Assembly: GCA_964496705.1 (NCBI GenBank)
Contig: CAZCBJ010000064.1
Coordinates: 1 to 18,234, forward strand
From: CAZCBJ01 sp964496705
GTDB lineage: Bacteria; Chloroflexota; Anaerolineae; Anaerolineales; Anaerolineaceae
Length of the DNA: 18,234 nucleotides
Reading direction: 5' to 3'
Below are positions 7,472 to 13,962 of this stretch, one piece after another. The notes under the pieces were generated by a model. The model was not told the origin of the DNA. It saw only the letters and a list, made by a program, of their open reading frames with translations, and ran no database searches. The position numbers were made by a program, and so were the translations under genes. How positions within the stretch are numbered: position 1 is the stretch's first letter; every line of letters begins with the position of its first letter.

Positions 7472-8566
7472 TCAGATCAGTTCATTTTCGATCAGGTATC
7501 TTTGTCTGAGGTCATCCAGACAAATCATGCGGCCTCTTTCCTGTAGAAACCAATGATCCCACCCGTTGCAAGGTGAGCCATTCATGAAATAACTTCCTGC
7601 TTTATGAATGGAACCCTCAAAACCATCCACCGTCCGCAAGCGAGCATCCGGTTTGATCGAAGCAAATAGCGAAGGATTCCGTCGGAAGTACAAAATTTGG
7701 CCCGGTTTCAAGATACCATTTTCGAGCAACTGGGAAAATTCCACCCGCGGGGCCATTTGCTTTTGGCTGCGCACCTCAAAGGTGTCTGAATCAAAAGAGC
7801 CTGGGGTGACAGCGTCGATCCTTTTTCTTGCCAACCGGATATAGGTTTCATCGCGCTCAATGCCAATCCAGTTGCGGTGGAGCAGCTTGGCCGCCGCGCC
7901 TGTGGTGCCGCTCCCAAAAAACGGATCCAGGACCACATCCCCCGGGTTACTGGAGGAAAGGATGACCCGATACAGCAGGCTTTGCGGTTTCTGGGTGGAA
8001 TGAGCCTTCTCGCCGTGCTCATCTTTCAAGCGTTCCGAGCCGGTTGCCAGCGGCACCAGCCACCAATCACTGCGCATCTGCTTGTCTTCGTTCAGCCCCT
8101 TCATCGCATGGTGGTTGAAAGTGTAGCGCGCCCCATCACCGTTGCTGGCCCAGATCAGTGTCTCATGCGCATTAGTAAAGCGGACGCCCCGAAAATTGGG
8201 CATCGGGTTGGTCTTGATCCAGATCACGTCGTTGAGAATCCAATATCCCAAATCCTGCAGGATGGCGCCGATGCGGAAAATGTTGTGATAGGAACCAATC
8301 ACCCAGATGCTGCCGGTGGGTTTCAAGACGCGCTTGCAGGCTGCCAGCCAGTCCCGGCTGAATTGATCGTATTCTGCAAACGAGCCGAACCGGTCCCACG
8401 CATCATCCACCCCATCCACCCTGGTCATATTGGGACGGTGCAGCTCGTTTTTTAGTTGCAGATTATAAGGAGGATCAGCGAAGATCAAATCAACGCACCG
8501 CTCAGGCAGCGTGTTCAACACCTCAACACAATCGCCCTGAATGATCTGGTTAATGGCTAGTGACAT
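7472..8566 (-). CDS. ccrM: CcrM-type adenine-N6 DNA methyltransferase (predicted GANTC), orphan
   Basis: 364 residues. The order is that of beta-class methyltransferases: catalytic motif IV DPPY (31-34) near the N-terminus and AdoMet-binding motif I DPFFGSGTT (214-222) later. Long stretches match the CcrM/HinfI family as I know it: ADPPYNLQL, LKPTGSIWVIGSYHNIFR, KTNPMPNFRG, NAHETLIWA, then HSTQKP where most members have HPTQKP. Residues ~271-357 form the extra C-terminal domain typical of CcrM (PRVEFSQLLENGILKPGQ, GSIHKAG, CNGWDHW), implicated in recognising GANTC. No restriction enzyme gene is adjacent, so it is probably a solitary, epigenetic enzyme. The gene is visibly more A/T-rich than its neighbours, which suggests transfer. 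Site specificity is inferred from family only. Confidence 0.93.
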   Translation of the reverse strand: MSLAINQIIQGDCVEVLNTLPERCVDLIFADPPYNLQLKNELHRPNMTRVDGVDDAWDRFGSFAEYDQFSRDWLAACKRVLKPTGSIWVIGSYHNIFRIGAILQDLGYWILNDVIWIKTNPMPNFRGVRFTNAHETLIWASNGDGARYTFNHHAMKGLNEDKQMRSDWWLVPLATGSERLKDEHGEKAHSTQKPQSLLYRVILSSSNPGDVVLDPFFGSGTTGAAAKLLHRNWIGIERDETYIRLARKRIDAVTPGSFDSDTFEVRSQKQMAPRVEFSQLLENGILKPGQILYFRRNPSLFASIKPDARLRTVDGFEGSIHKAGSYFMNGSPCNGWDHWFLQERGRMICLDDLRQRYLIENELI

Positions 8567-8584
8567 ATCATCTCTCCGAGGCCA

Positions 8585-8614
8585 GATTCATTATAGCATG
8601 CAAGGCTGATCAGC
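8585..8614 (-). promoter_or_regulatory. Promoter of the methyltransferase gene with GANTC site and palindrome
   Basis: The minus strand reads TGC-TATAAT (extended -10; TATAAT at 8595-8590), directly followed by GAATC (8589-8585), a GANTC site lying between the -10 and the expected start of transcription. A perfect 10-bp palindrome GCTGATCAGC (8605-8614) covers the -35/spacer region. GGAGAG ahead of ATG 8566 is the ribosome site. Confidence 0.6.
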
Positions 8615-8662
8615 AATTCCACGGAAGAAGGGTCAGCTCACGGTTGTACCGCAATTTGCGCT

Positions 8663-8668
8663 TATAAT
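8663..8668 (+). promoter_or_regulatory. -10 box for a probably leaderless RNase D mRNA
   Basis: A perfect TATAAT ends 7 bases before ATG 8676, so transcription would start at or next to the start codon. No Shine-Dalgarno sequence fits between. No -35 at standard spacing was recognised. Confidence 0.5.
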
Positions 8669-8675
8669 TGCCGTC

Positions 8676-9800
8676 ATGCTCCCCGAACCTCAATTCCCCC
8701 CGGTGTGGGTGGACCAACCGCGCGCACTGCAGCGCATGACCGCCGACCTGCTCAGCCATCCACGGGTGGCGGTGGATACCGAATCCAACAGCCTGTACGT
8801 CTACCGCGAACAGGTCTGCCTGGTGCAATTTTCCACCGGCGAGCACGATTACCTGGTGGATCCGCTGGCGCTGACCGACCTCAGCCCCCTGGCGCCCATC
8901 TTCGCCAATCCGGGGATCGAAAAAATCTTTCACGCCGCCGAGTATGATCTGATCTGTTTAAAACGTGATTTCGGCTTTGAATTTCACAGCATCTTCGACA
9001 GCATGCTGGCCGCGCGCATCCTGGGCCGCCCGGCCATCGGGCTGGGCTCGGTTCTGGAGGTCGAGTTCGGAGTGACGGTGGACAAACGCATGCAGCGCGC
9101 CAACTGGGGACAGCGTCCCCTCAGCCCTTCGATGCTTGATTACGCCCGCCTGGACACCTACTATTTGATCGCCTTGCGTCACCGACTGAAAGCCGCACTG
9201 GAAGAAGCCGGGCGCTGGGAGGTGGCTGAGGAGGATTTCCTGCGCATGTGCGCCGTGCCAGTGCCTGAAAGCGAGAACGGGGTCGAGACTTGCTGGCGCA
9301 CCGCCGGGCAGCGCGGTCTCAGCCCGCAGCAGATGGCGGTGCTCAAGGAGCTGTGCGCCTACCGCGACCAGCAGGCCCGCCTGGCTGACCTGCCGCCCTT
9401 CAAGGTGCTGAACAACGAGGTGTTGACCGAGCTGGCCGCGCGCTGCCCAACCACACCCGACGGGCTGACCGGCATCCGCGGGTTGCCCCCGCGCCGGATC
9501 GAGCGCCACGGCAAAGGGCTGCTGCAGGCGGTGCAGCGCGGTCTGCAGGCGCCGCCCCCGCAGCGCAACCACCGCCCCCGCCCGGATGACGCCTTTTTGG
9601 CGCGGCTGGACCGCCTGCGCACCTGGCGCAAACATAAAGCCCAGGAATTGAAAATCGAATCAGACGTGGTGCTGCCGCGCGAGGTGATGGAGAGCATCGC
9701 CAGCGCCGCGCCGCGCACGCTGGACGGGTTGGCGCGGGTGATGGAGAGCGTGCCCTACCGGTTGAAGACCTACGGCGTTGATATTCTGGCGCTGTTATGA
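8676..9800 (+). CDS. rnd: RNase D-like 3'-5' exoribonuclease with two HRDC domains
   Basis: 374 residues, the usual length for RNase D. The DEDDy exonuclease domain (~1-175) shows motif I VDTES (D34, E36), motif II HAAEYDL (D91) and motif III YARLD (Y156, D160). It is followed by an HRDC domain (~213-292: LSPQQMAVLKELCAYRDQQA, PPFKVLNNEVL, GIRGLPP) and a second HRDC-like domain (~308-374: LDRLRTWRKHKA, VVLPREVMESIA). The enzyme trims 3' ends of tRNA and other stable RNA precursors. ATG 8676 fits both the domain start and the -10 box spacing. The TGA stop abuts the TAA of the convergent alkyltransferase gene, so the two frames overlap by 6 bases with no room for a terminator. All catalytic residues are present, so it should be active. 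Confidence 0.93.
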   Translation: MLPEPQFPPVWVDQPRALQRMTADLLSHPRVAVDTESNSLYVYREQVCLVQFSTGEHDYLVDPLALTDLSPLAPIFANPGIEKIFHAAEYDLICLKRDFGFEFHSIFDSMLAARILGRPAIGLGSVLEVEFGVTVDKRMQRANWGQRPLSPSMLDYARLDTYYLIALRHRLKAALEEAGRWEVAEEDFLRMCAVPVPESENGVETCWRTAGQRGLSPQQMAVLKELCAYRDQQARLADLPPFKVLNNEVLTELAARCPTTPDGLTGIRGLPPRRIERHGKGLLQAVQRGLQAPPPQRNHRPRPDDAFLARLDRLRTWRKHKAQELKIESDVVLPREVMESIASAAPRTLDGLARVMESVPYRLKTYGVDILALL

Positions 9801-10286
9801 ACGCGCTTCGTGGGCGAGCAGCGCCTGTTTGCGCGCCAACCCCCAACGATAGCCGCCCAGCGAGCCATCCCGCCGCAGCACACGGTGGCAGGGGATGAGC
9901 AGCGAGACCGGGTTGGTGGCGCAACCGTGCGCCACCGCGCGCACCGCATCCGGCCTGCCGAGCGCTTCAGCCATCTGGGTATACGTGCGCGTCTGCCCGT
10001 AAGGGATGCGGCGCAGTTGCGCCCAGACGGATTGCTGGAAGGGCGTGCCGCGCGCGTCCACCGGCAGTTCAATGTCATCCAACTGGCCCGCCAGGTGTTC
10101 GGTCAGCGCTGCCCGCCAGGCCGAAAGACCGGCATCATCGCGATCCAAAGCAGCGGCAGGATACTCAACGCGCAGCGAATCAAAGGCCGCCTGAGCGGAA
10201 TCTCCAAAGCAAAGAAAACAGATGCCGCGGTCAGTGGCCGCGAACAACAGGCTGCCCAAAAAACAATCCAGAAGAGAGTAACGCAT
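9795..10286 (-). CDS. ogt: O6-alkylguanine-DNA alkyltransferase (Ogt/MGMT)
   Basis: 163 residues from ATG 10286. A longer open frame upstream (to 10370) overlaps the PlsY-like gene and contains the -10 box, so it was rejected as the start. The C-terminal catalytic domain begins at TPFQQSVWAQL. It includes the helix-turn-helix YGQTRTYTQMAEALGRPDAVRAV, the Asn hinge (ATNP) and the active site IPCHRV with acceptor Cys133, ending in GGYRWGLARKQALL. The enzyme moves an alkyl group from O6-alkylguanine to its own cysteine and is then spent. The N-terminal ~75 residues match the poorly conserved ribonuclease-like fold of the Ogt/Ada C-terminal group. It lies 13 bases after the PlsY-like gene and may be partly cotranscribed with it. 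Confidence 0.93.
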   Translation of the reverse strand: MRYSLLDCFLGSLLFAATDRGICFLCFGDSAQAAFDSLRVEYPAAALDRDDAGLSAWRAALTEHLAGQLDDIELPVDARGTPFQQSVWAQLRRIPYGQTRTYTQMAEALGRPDAVRAVAHGCATNPVSLLIPCHRVLRRDGSLGGYRWGLARKQALLAHEARS

Positions 10287-10298
10287 ACGAATGACGGA

Positions 10299-10304
10299 AT
10301 TATA
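10299..10304 (-). promoter_or_regulatory. -10 box of the alkyltransferase gene
   Basis: TATAAT on the minus strand (10304-10299), overlapping the stop of the PlsY-like gene and 12 bases from ATG 10286. The predicted leader is about 5 bases, with no Shine-Dalgarno site. This supports the shorter start and gives the gene its own promoter. Confidence 0.45.
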
Positions 10305-10911
10305 CTCGATGTGAGTTGCGATTTTCCACTGCCTCCTGGTTGGATTCAATATGATGTCGGCGCGGCGCATCCAGCAACTGCTTGACGGGGATGGAGAGGT
10401 TGATCAACACGACATAGATGATTAACACCAACGGTCGCCTGAGGACTACCGCCAGCAGCAGGCTCAACCCCATGCCGATGCCGGCGCCCAGGCTGGACTT
10501 GCGCAGCGCAATCAGGAGGATCAGGTAAACCGCCATACCGATGCTGATTTCCAGCGGCATCAGCACCCACAGTCCGCCGACGATCACCGCCAGCCCCTGC
10601 CCGCCCTTGAAACCGGCGAACACGGGATAGTCGTGCCCCAGCGCAGCCAGCCCACCGGCAGCCAACTGCCAGCCCAATCCCAGGCCGTTGGAGCTGACCA
10701 GCAGAACCGCCAGCGCCCCCTTGCCAATATCCATGACCGCCACCAGCAGCCCGTATTTCAATCCCAGCGTCCGGGCCACGTTGCGCGCCCCCATGTTGCC
10801 GTCTCCCACTGAGCGAATATCCACACCCCCCACCACGCGCGCCACAATCAGAGCGGTTGGAATCGAACCGAGGATGTATGCCAGGACGAGAAGGGCGAAA
10901 TTGCTGAGCAT
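10300..10911 (-). CDS. plsY: PlsY-like acylphosphate:glycerol-3-phosphate acyltransferase
   Basis: 203 residues with the hydrophobic, multi-helix layout of PlsY. Family motifs can be followed in order: LGSIPTALIVAR, GDGNMGARNVART (usual SGNxGATNVxR), DIGKGALAV, GHDYPVFAGFKGGQGLAV (usual GHxxPVFxxFKGGKGxAT). PlsY transfers the acyl group from acyl-phosphate to glycerol-3-phosphate as the first step of phospholipid synthesis in the membrane. Three normally constant positions differ: S to D and T to R in the first motif, and K to Q in the GGKG motif. It may therefore be a divergent paralogue rather than the main PlsY. The ribosome site AGGAGGTG precedes ATG 10911. The C-terminal tail is charged and cytoplasmic. 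Confidence 0.85.
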   Translation of the reverse strand: MLSNFALLVLAYILGSIPTALIVARVVGGVDIRSVGDGNMGARNVARTLGLKYGLLVAVMDIGKGALAVLLVSSNGLGLGWQLAAGGLAALGHDYPVFAGFKGGQGLAVIVGGLWVLMPLEISIGMAVYLILLIALRKSSLGAGIGMGLSLLLAVVLRRPLVLIIYVVLINLSIPVKQLLDAPRRHHIESNQEAVENRNSHRV

Positions 10912-10964
10912 GACACCTCCTGATTAAATTAACCCAAATCAAGCCGGTAAGTGTCACCTATTTG

Positions 10965-11462
10965 TTATTTTTCACGCAGGGTATCGTCCAGCTTGTACAC
11001 CAGCGGCAGGGTGATCACCGCCGCCAGAATCAGGATGGCCAGCACCACCCACACGCTGCGCAGCAGACCGCGCAATGCAATAAACAGCACTGCCGCGACG
11101 ACGATGTAGATCAGCACACAGCCGGTGCCCAATTGGTCGTTGGTTTTGGCCAGCTCAGCGGGGCTTTTGGGTGGTTTGCGGGGGTTTGGCGGCGGCGCGG
11201 GGCGGGCAGGTTCCTCCCAGGCGGGAGAGCCGTTGCGGGCAGCGTTCAGGCGCTGGCGGTCGTAGCTGGCGCGTTCCAGCGGGTCGCTCAGCACCGCATA
11301 AGCCTCGTTGATCTGTTTGAGCTTTTCCTCGGCGCGCGCCTTTTGCTCCTGGCTGCGGAATTTGTCCGGGTGGTAAGCCTGCACCAGAAAACGGTACTGC
11401 TGCTTGATCCGGTCAGGGTCAGCATTCGGCGCCACTTCCATGACAGCATAGTAATCCTTCAT
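10965..11462 (-). CDS. J-domain protein with C-terminal membrane helices
   Basis: 165 residues. The N-terminal ~72 are a canonical J domain: DYYAVMEVAPNAD, helix II, the HPD motif at 31-33 (AYHPDKF), helix III and INEAYAVLSDPLERASYDRQR. A Pro-rich linker (~85-105) leads to two hydrophobic helices (~112-131 and ~135-157). There is no G/F region, zinc finger or CTD, so this is a type III J protein that would recruit DnaK to the membrane; the client is unknown. A -10 TATAAT ends 9 bases before ATG 11462, so the mRNA should be almost leaderless, and the promoter overlaps that of the divergent EamA gene. Confidence 0.92.
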   Translation of the reverse strand: MKDYYAVMEVAPNADPDRIKQQYRFLVQAYHPDKFRSQEQKARAEEKLKQINEAYAVLSDPLERASYDRQRLNAARNGSPAWEEPARPAPPPNPRKPPKSPAELAKTNDQLGTGCVLIYIVVAAVLFIALRGLLRSVWVVLAILILAAVITLPLVYKLDDTLREK

Positions 11463-11471
11463 GATGGGCTA

Positions 11472-11498
11472 ATTATACCGCCTGCCATCGGGTACAAT
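11472..11498. promoter_or_regulatory. Divergent overlapping promoters in a 42-base gap
   Basis: On the minus strand TATAAT (11477-11472) serves the J-domain gene, 9 bases before its ATG. On the plus strand TACAAT (11493-11498) serves the EamA gene, 6 bases before ATG 11505. Each promoter's -35 region lies over the other's -10, so polymerase binding should be mutually exclusive. Neither gene has a Shine-Dalgarno site. Confidence 0.5.
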
Positions 11499-11504
11499 CA
11501 GCGC

Positions 11505-12419
11505 ATGAACCAACATTCCCGCCAGGCGCTGTCGCGTTTCCTGCTGCTGGTTTTCGGCGTGCTGTGCGGCTCAACGGCGGTGATCATGATCAAAGCCTCC
11601 AGCGAGCATCCCCTGCTGGTGGCTTCGTACCGGTTGCTGGTGGCGGCGCTTGCGCTGCTGCCTCTTTTTCTACGCGATGCCGCCTGCAGCGGCTGCGCCT
11701 ACGGCTGGCAGCAATTCAAGCTGTCGCTGCCGCCGGCTATTTTTCTGGCCGTTCACTTCATGAGCTGGGTGGTGGGGGTGCGATTGACCCAGGTGGCCAA
11801 CGCCAGCCTGGTGGTCAACCTGACCCCGGTGGTGATGCCGTTCTATGTCTGGCTGCTGTTCCGCGAACGGGTCAACCGCTACGAGCTTGCCGGAACCGCG
11901 CTGACCCTGGCCGGTCTGGCGGTGATGACCAGCGCCTCGCTGCGCCTCTCGTCCAGCGGGCTGGCTGGCGACCTGATCTGCTTCGGCTCGATGCTGGCCT
12001 TCGGCGCCTACCTGGCGCTGGCGCGCAAAAACGGGCGCAGCCTGAGCCTGTGGCTGTACATGGTGCCGCTCTACGCCACCGCCGGGATCATCTGCCTGCT
12101 CGTTTCGTTTTTCTTTATCAATCCGATCAAAACCTACACGCTGCCCAACCTGCTGTATATCCTCGGGCTGGGTCTGATCCCCACAGTGTTCGGACACACC
12201 ATCCTCAACTTCTCGATGAAGTTTTTCAGCGGTCAGGTGGTCAGCGTGACCAACCTCAGCCAGCCGATCTTTGCCGGGCTGCTGGGCTTTCTCATCTTCC
12301 GGGAACAGCCGCGCCCGGCCTTTTACCTGGCGGCGGTGCTGATCCTGGGCGGGGCGTTGATCGTGCTCAATGCGGATTGGCTGCGCCGCCCCGCGCCGCC
12401 CGGCCAACCTCAGGCGTGA
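11505..12419 (+). CDS. EamA-family (DMT superfamily) transporter
   Basis: 304 residues, about ten hydrophobic helices in two EamA repeats, the standard size for drug/metabolite transporters of the RhaT/YdcZ-like type. Recognisable family pieces are GSTAVIMIK near the start, SYRLLVAALALLPLF, SLVVNLTPVVMPFYVWLLFRE at the end of the first repeat, and the matching VVSVTNLSQPIFAGLLGFLIFREQ at the end of the second. The substrate cannot be predicted. The open frame extends further upstream across the divergent J-domain gene. ATG 11505 was chosen because the homology begins there and a TACAAT -10 ends 6 bases before it. The 3' end overlaps the small convergent gene by 10 bases. Confidence 0.92.
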   Translation: MNQHSRQALSRFLLLVFGVLCGSTAVIMIKASSEHPLLVASYRLLVAALALLPLFLRDAACSGCAYGWQQFKLSLPPAIFLAVHFMSWVVGVRLTQVANASLVVNLTPVVMPFYVWLLFRERVNRYELAGTALTLAGLAVMTSASLRLSSSGLAGDLICFGSMLAFGAYLALARKNGRSLSLWLYMVPLYATAGIICLLVSFFFINPIKTYTLPNLLYILGLGLIPTVFGHTILNFSMKFFSGQVVSVTNLSQPIFAGLLGFLIFREQPRPAFYLAAVLILGGALIVLNADWLRRPAPPGQPQA

Positions 12420-12670
12420 TCACCCATTGCCCGCGCGGCCTGCTCCAGGATGTCATACGCGCGCGCCAGCAGCGTCTCCAGATGCCGGGCAGCTTCGCCG
12501 GGATCAGGGCAGGCGGGGTCAGCCAGCGCGTCGGCGGCGCGCACCAGCGAACGGCGCAGGCCGCTGGCGCGGTGCGCAAAGTGTGAGTCAACGGAGAGGC
12601 GCTCCAGTCGGCGGATGACCATCTGGGCTTGATCGAGAAGCGGAAGAGGTGATGGGTTGCTGGAAAGCAT
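12410..12670 (-). CDS. Small helical protein of unknown function
   Basis: 86 residues, predicted all-helical and rich in Ala, Arg and Leu (QMVIRRLERL, RRSLVRAADALAD, ARHLETLLARAYDILEQAARAM). No family recognised and no membrane segment or signal peptide. I believe it is real because it has its own consensus promoter (TTGACT, 18 bases, TATAAT), a G-rich ribosome site and an ATG at a fitting distance (about 19 bases from the -10). The last 10 bases overlap the convergent EamA gene. It could bind a partner protein or nucleic acid, but nothing in the sequence shows which. Confidence 0.65.
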   Translation of the reverse strand: MLSSNPSPLPLLDQAQMVIRRLERLSVDSHFAHRASGLRRSLVRAADALADPACPDPGEAARHLETLLARAYDILEQAARAMGDHA

Positions 12671-12689
12671 GGATCGGTTTCCCCCCGGA

Positions 12690-12719
12690 ATTATAGCCCA
12701 CCAACCTCCCGCAAGTCAA
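12690..12719 (-). promoter_or_regulatory. Consensus sigma-70-type promoter of the 86-residue gene
   Basis: The minus strand reads TTGACT (12719-12714), an 18-base spacer, TATAAT (12695-12690), the best full promoter in the window. The -35 sits in the loop of the hairpin at 12704-12738, so the upstream operon's terminator and this promoter occupy the same DNA. Confidence 0.7.
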
Positions 12720-12738
12720 AGTACGACCTGCGGGAGGT
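12704..12738 (-). terminator. Hairpin after the ABC export operon
   Basis: ACCTCCCGCA (12704-12713) and TGCGGGAGGT (12729-12738) form a perfect 10-bp stem with a 15-base loop, starting 6 bases after the last permease stop. G/C-rich but without a U tract. Probably ends or slows transcription of the operon. Confidence 0.5.
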
Positions 12739-12743
12739 CAGGT

Positions 12744-13952
12744 TTATCCCGACACGCGGCGGAAACGCCAGGCGGAGAGCAACACGAACCCCAGCGCAAA
12801 TCCCAGCAGAACACCGGCGGGCAGCAGAGCCGCCTGCCAGCCCAGCCCGCGTACCAGGATATTCTTGAATCCGTCCATCATCCATGCCACAGGGGTGAAA
12901 TGGCCGAGCACCTGCACCGCTCGCGGGGCGACCTCCAGCGGCACCCAGGCGCCGCCCAGACCGGCGAAAACAAACATCGGGATGAGCGTATAGATGATCA
13001 CCTGCTCCTCGCTGCGCGCCAGCACCCCGATCAACAAGCCCATCCCGGCGCAGGCCAACGCCATGCCCAACGCCACCAGCGCGGTGGCCAGCCAGTCGTG
13101 AGCGTAATTCAACCCTAACGCGAGCTGACCGAAGGCGATCAACAACGCGAACTGGGTCAGGATCAGGACGAACATGGCCAGGAAATGCCCGCTCAGGATC
13201 TGGGCGCGCGCCATGGCGGTGGTCAGCAGGCGCTGGAGCAGCCGCGCCTTGCGCTCGCGCACCAGGATCTCGGCTGCGCCCATCAAGCCGGCAATGGCGA
13301 ACTGGGCCATCATCCCCGGGGCGGTGTGGGCATAGGCGCTGGGCGCGGCAGCCATTTCGGTTGAGCCGCTGCCGCTGACCGCAATCCGCACCGCAGGCCT
13401 TGACCATTCAGCCAGGGCCTGATCAAAGGTCGCATCGAAGAACGCTTCCTGTTCAACCGCGCTGGCAAAGGCGGCAAGCGACTGGCGCGCTTCCACGCTC
13501 ATTTCAGCAGTGCGGGCGGCGTGCTCCAGGCGGAAGGCAGCCGATTCCAGCCCATCCTGAACGCTCAGCGCTGCGCTGGAGGCGGGATCCACCAGCAACT
13601 GCAGCGCCAGCGGATTGCCATCGCGCAGTGCCTGGCTGTAGCCGTCCGGGATGATCACCAGCGCCGCAAGGCTGCCGTCATACACCTTCGCCGCAGGATC
13701 CGCGCCCAGTTTTTGCGTGACCGGGCGCAGCGTATCCGAAGTGTCCAGCAGTTGGATCAGCGCCGGGGTGTAGCTGCCGCCGTCCTGGTCCACCACCCCC
13801 ACCGGCAGGCGCGTGTCGGACGAGTTGTTGGCGCCGAACAGATAACCCATGAACAGGGTGAAGACGATCGGCGAGACGAGCAGAAAAGCGGCTGCCTTCC
13901 AATCGCGCAAAATTTGTTTCAAATCTTTGAGGGCAAGATCCAGGACACGCAT
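12744..13952 (-). CDS. ABC-2 family export permease (second permease of the operon)
   Basis: 402 residues from ATG 13952, which has AAGGAG 7 bases upstream; a TTG at 13973 was rejected. One transmembrane helix (~22-39) is followed by a large extracytoplasmic domain (~44-210) and five or so helices (~213-395), the YhhJ/LinF-like ABC2_membrane_3 layout. The cytoplasmic motif RERKARLLQRLLTTAMARAQILSGHF matches the conserved E-x-G/R-x3-R-L-x-T-T region of these exporters, and the end has GLGGAWVPLEV and FTPVAWMMDGF as in the family. It probably forms a heterodimer with the preceding permease and is powered by the ATPase of the same operon. It starts 10 bases after the first permease, whose stop overlaps its ribosome site. 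The substrate (drug, lipid or peptide) is unknown. Confidence 0.9.
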   Translation of the reverse strand: MRVLDLALKDLKQILRDWKAAAFLLVSPIVFTLFMGYLFGANNSSDTRLPVGVVDQDGGSYTPALIQLLDTSDTLRPVTQKLGADPAAKVYDGSLAALVIIPDGYSQALRDGNPLALQLLVDPASSAALSVQDGLESAAFRLEHAARTAEMSVEARQSLAAFASAVEQEAFFDATFDQALAEWSRPAVRIAVSGSGSTEMAAAPSAYAHTAPGMMAQFAIAGLMGAAEILVRERKARLLQRLLTTAMARAQILSGHFLAMFVLILTQFALLIAFGQLALGLNYAHDWLATALVALGMALACAGMGLLIGVLARSEEQVIIYTLIPMFVFAGLGGAWVPLEVAPRAVQVLGHFTPVAWMMDGFKNILVRGLGWQAALLPAGVLLGFALGFVLLSAWRFRRVSG

Positions 13953-13962
13953 GGTGGACTCC

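Noticed and set aside
10962..11504. N-terminal extension of the EamA transporter (181 codons upstream in the same open frame)
   Set aside because: It is antisense to the clear J-domain gene, is His/Gln-rich and hydrophilic, and the transporter homology begins at ATG 11505 just after a -10 box.
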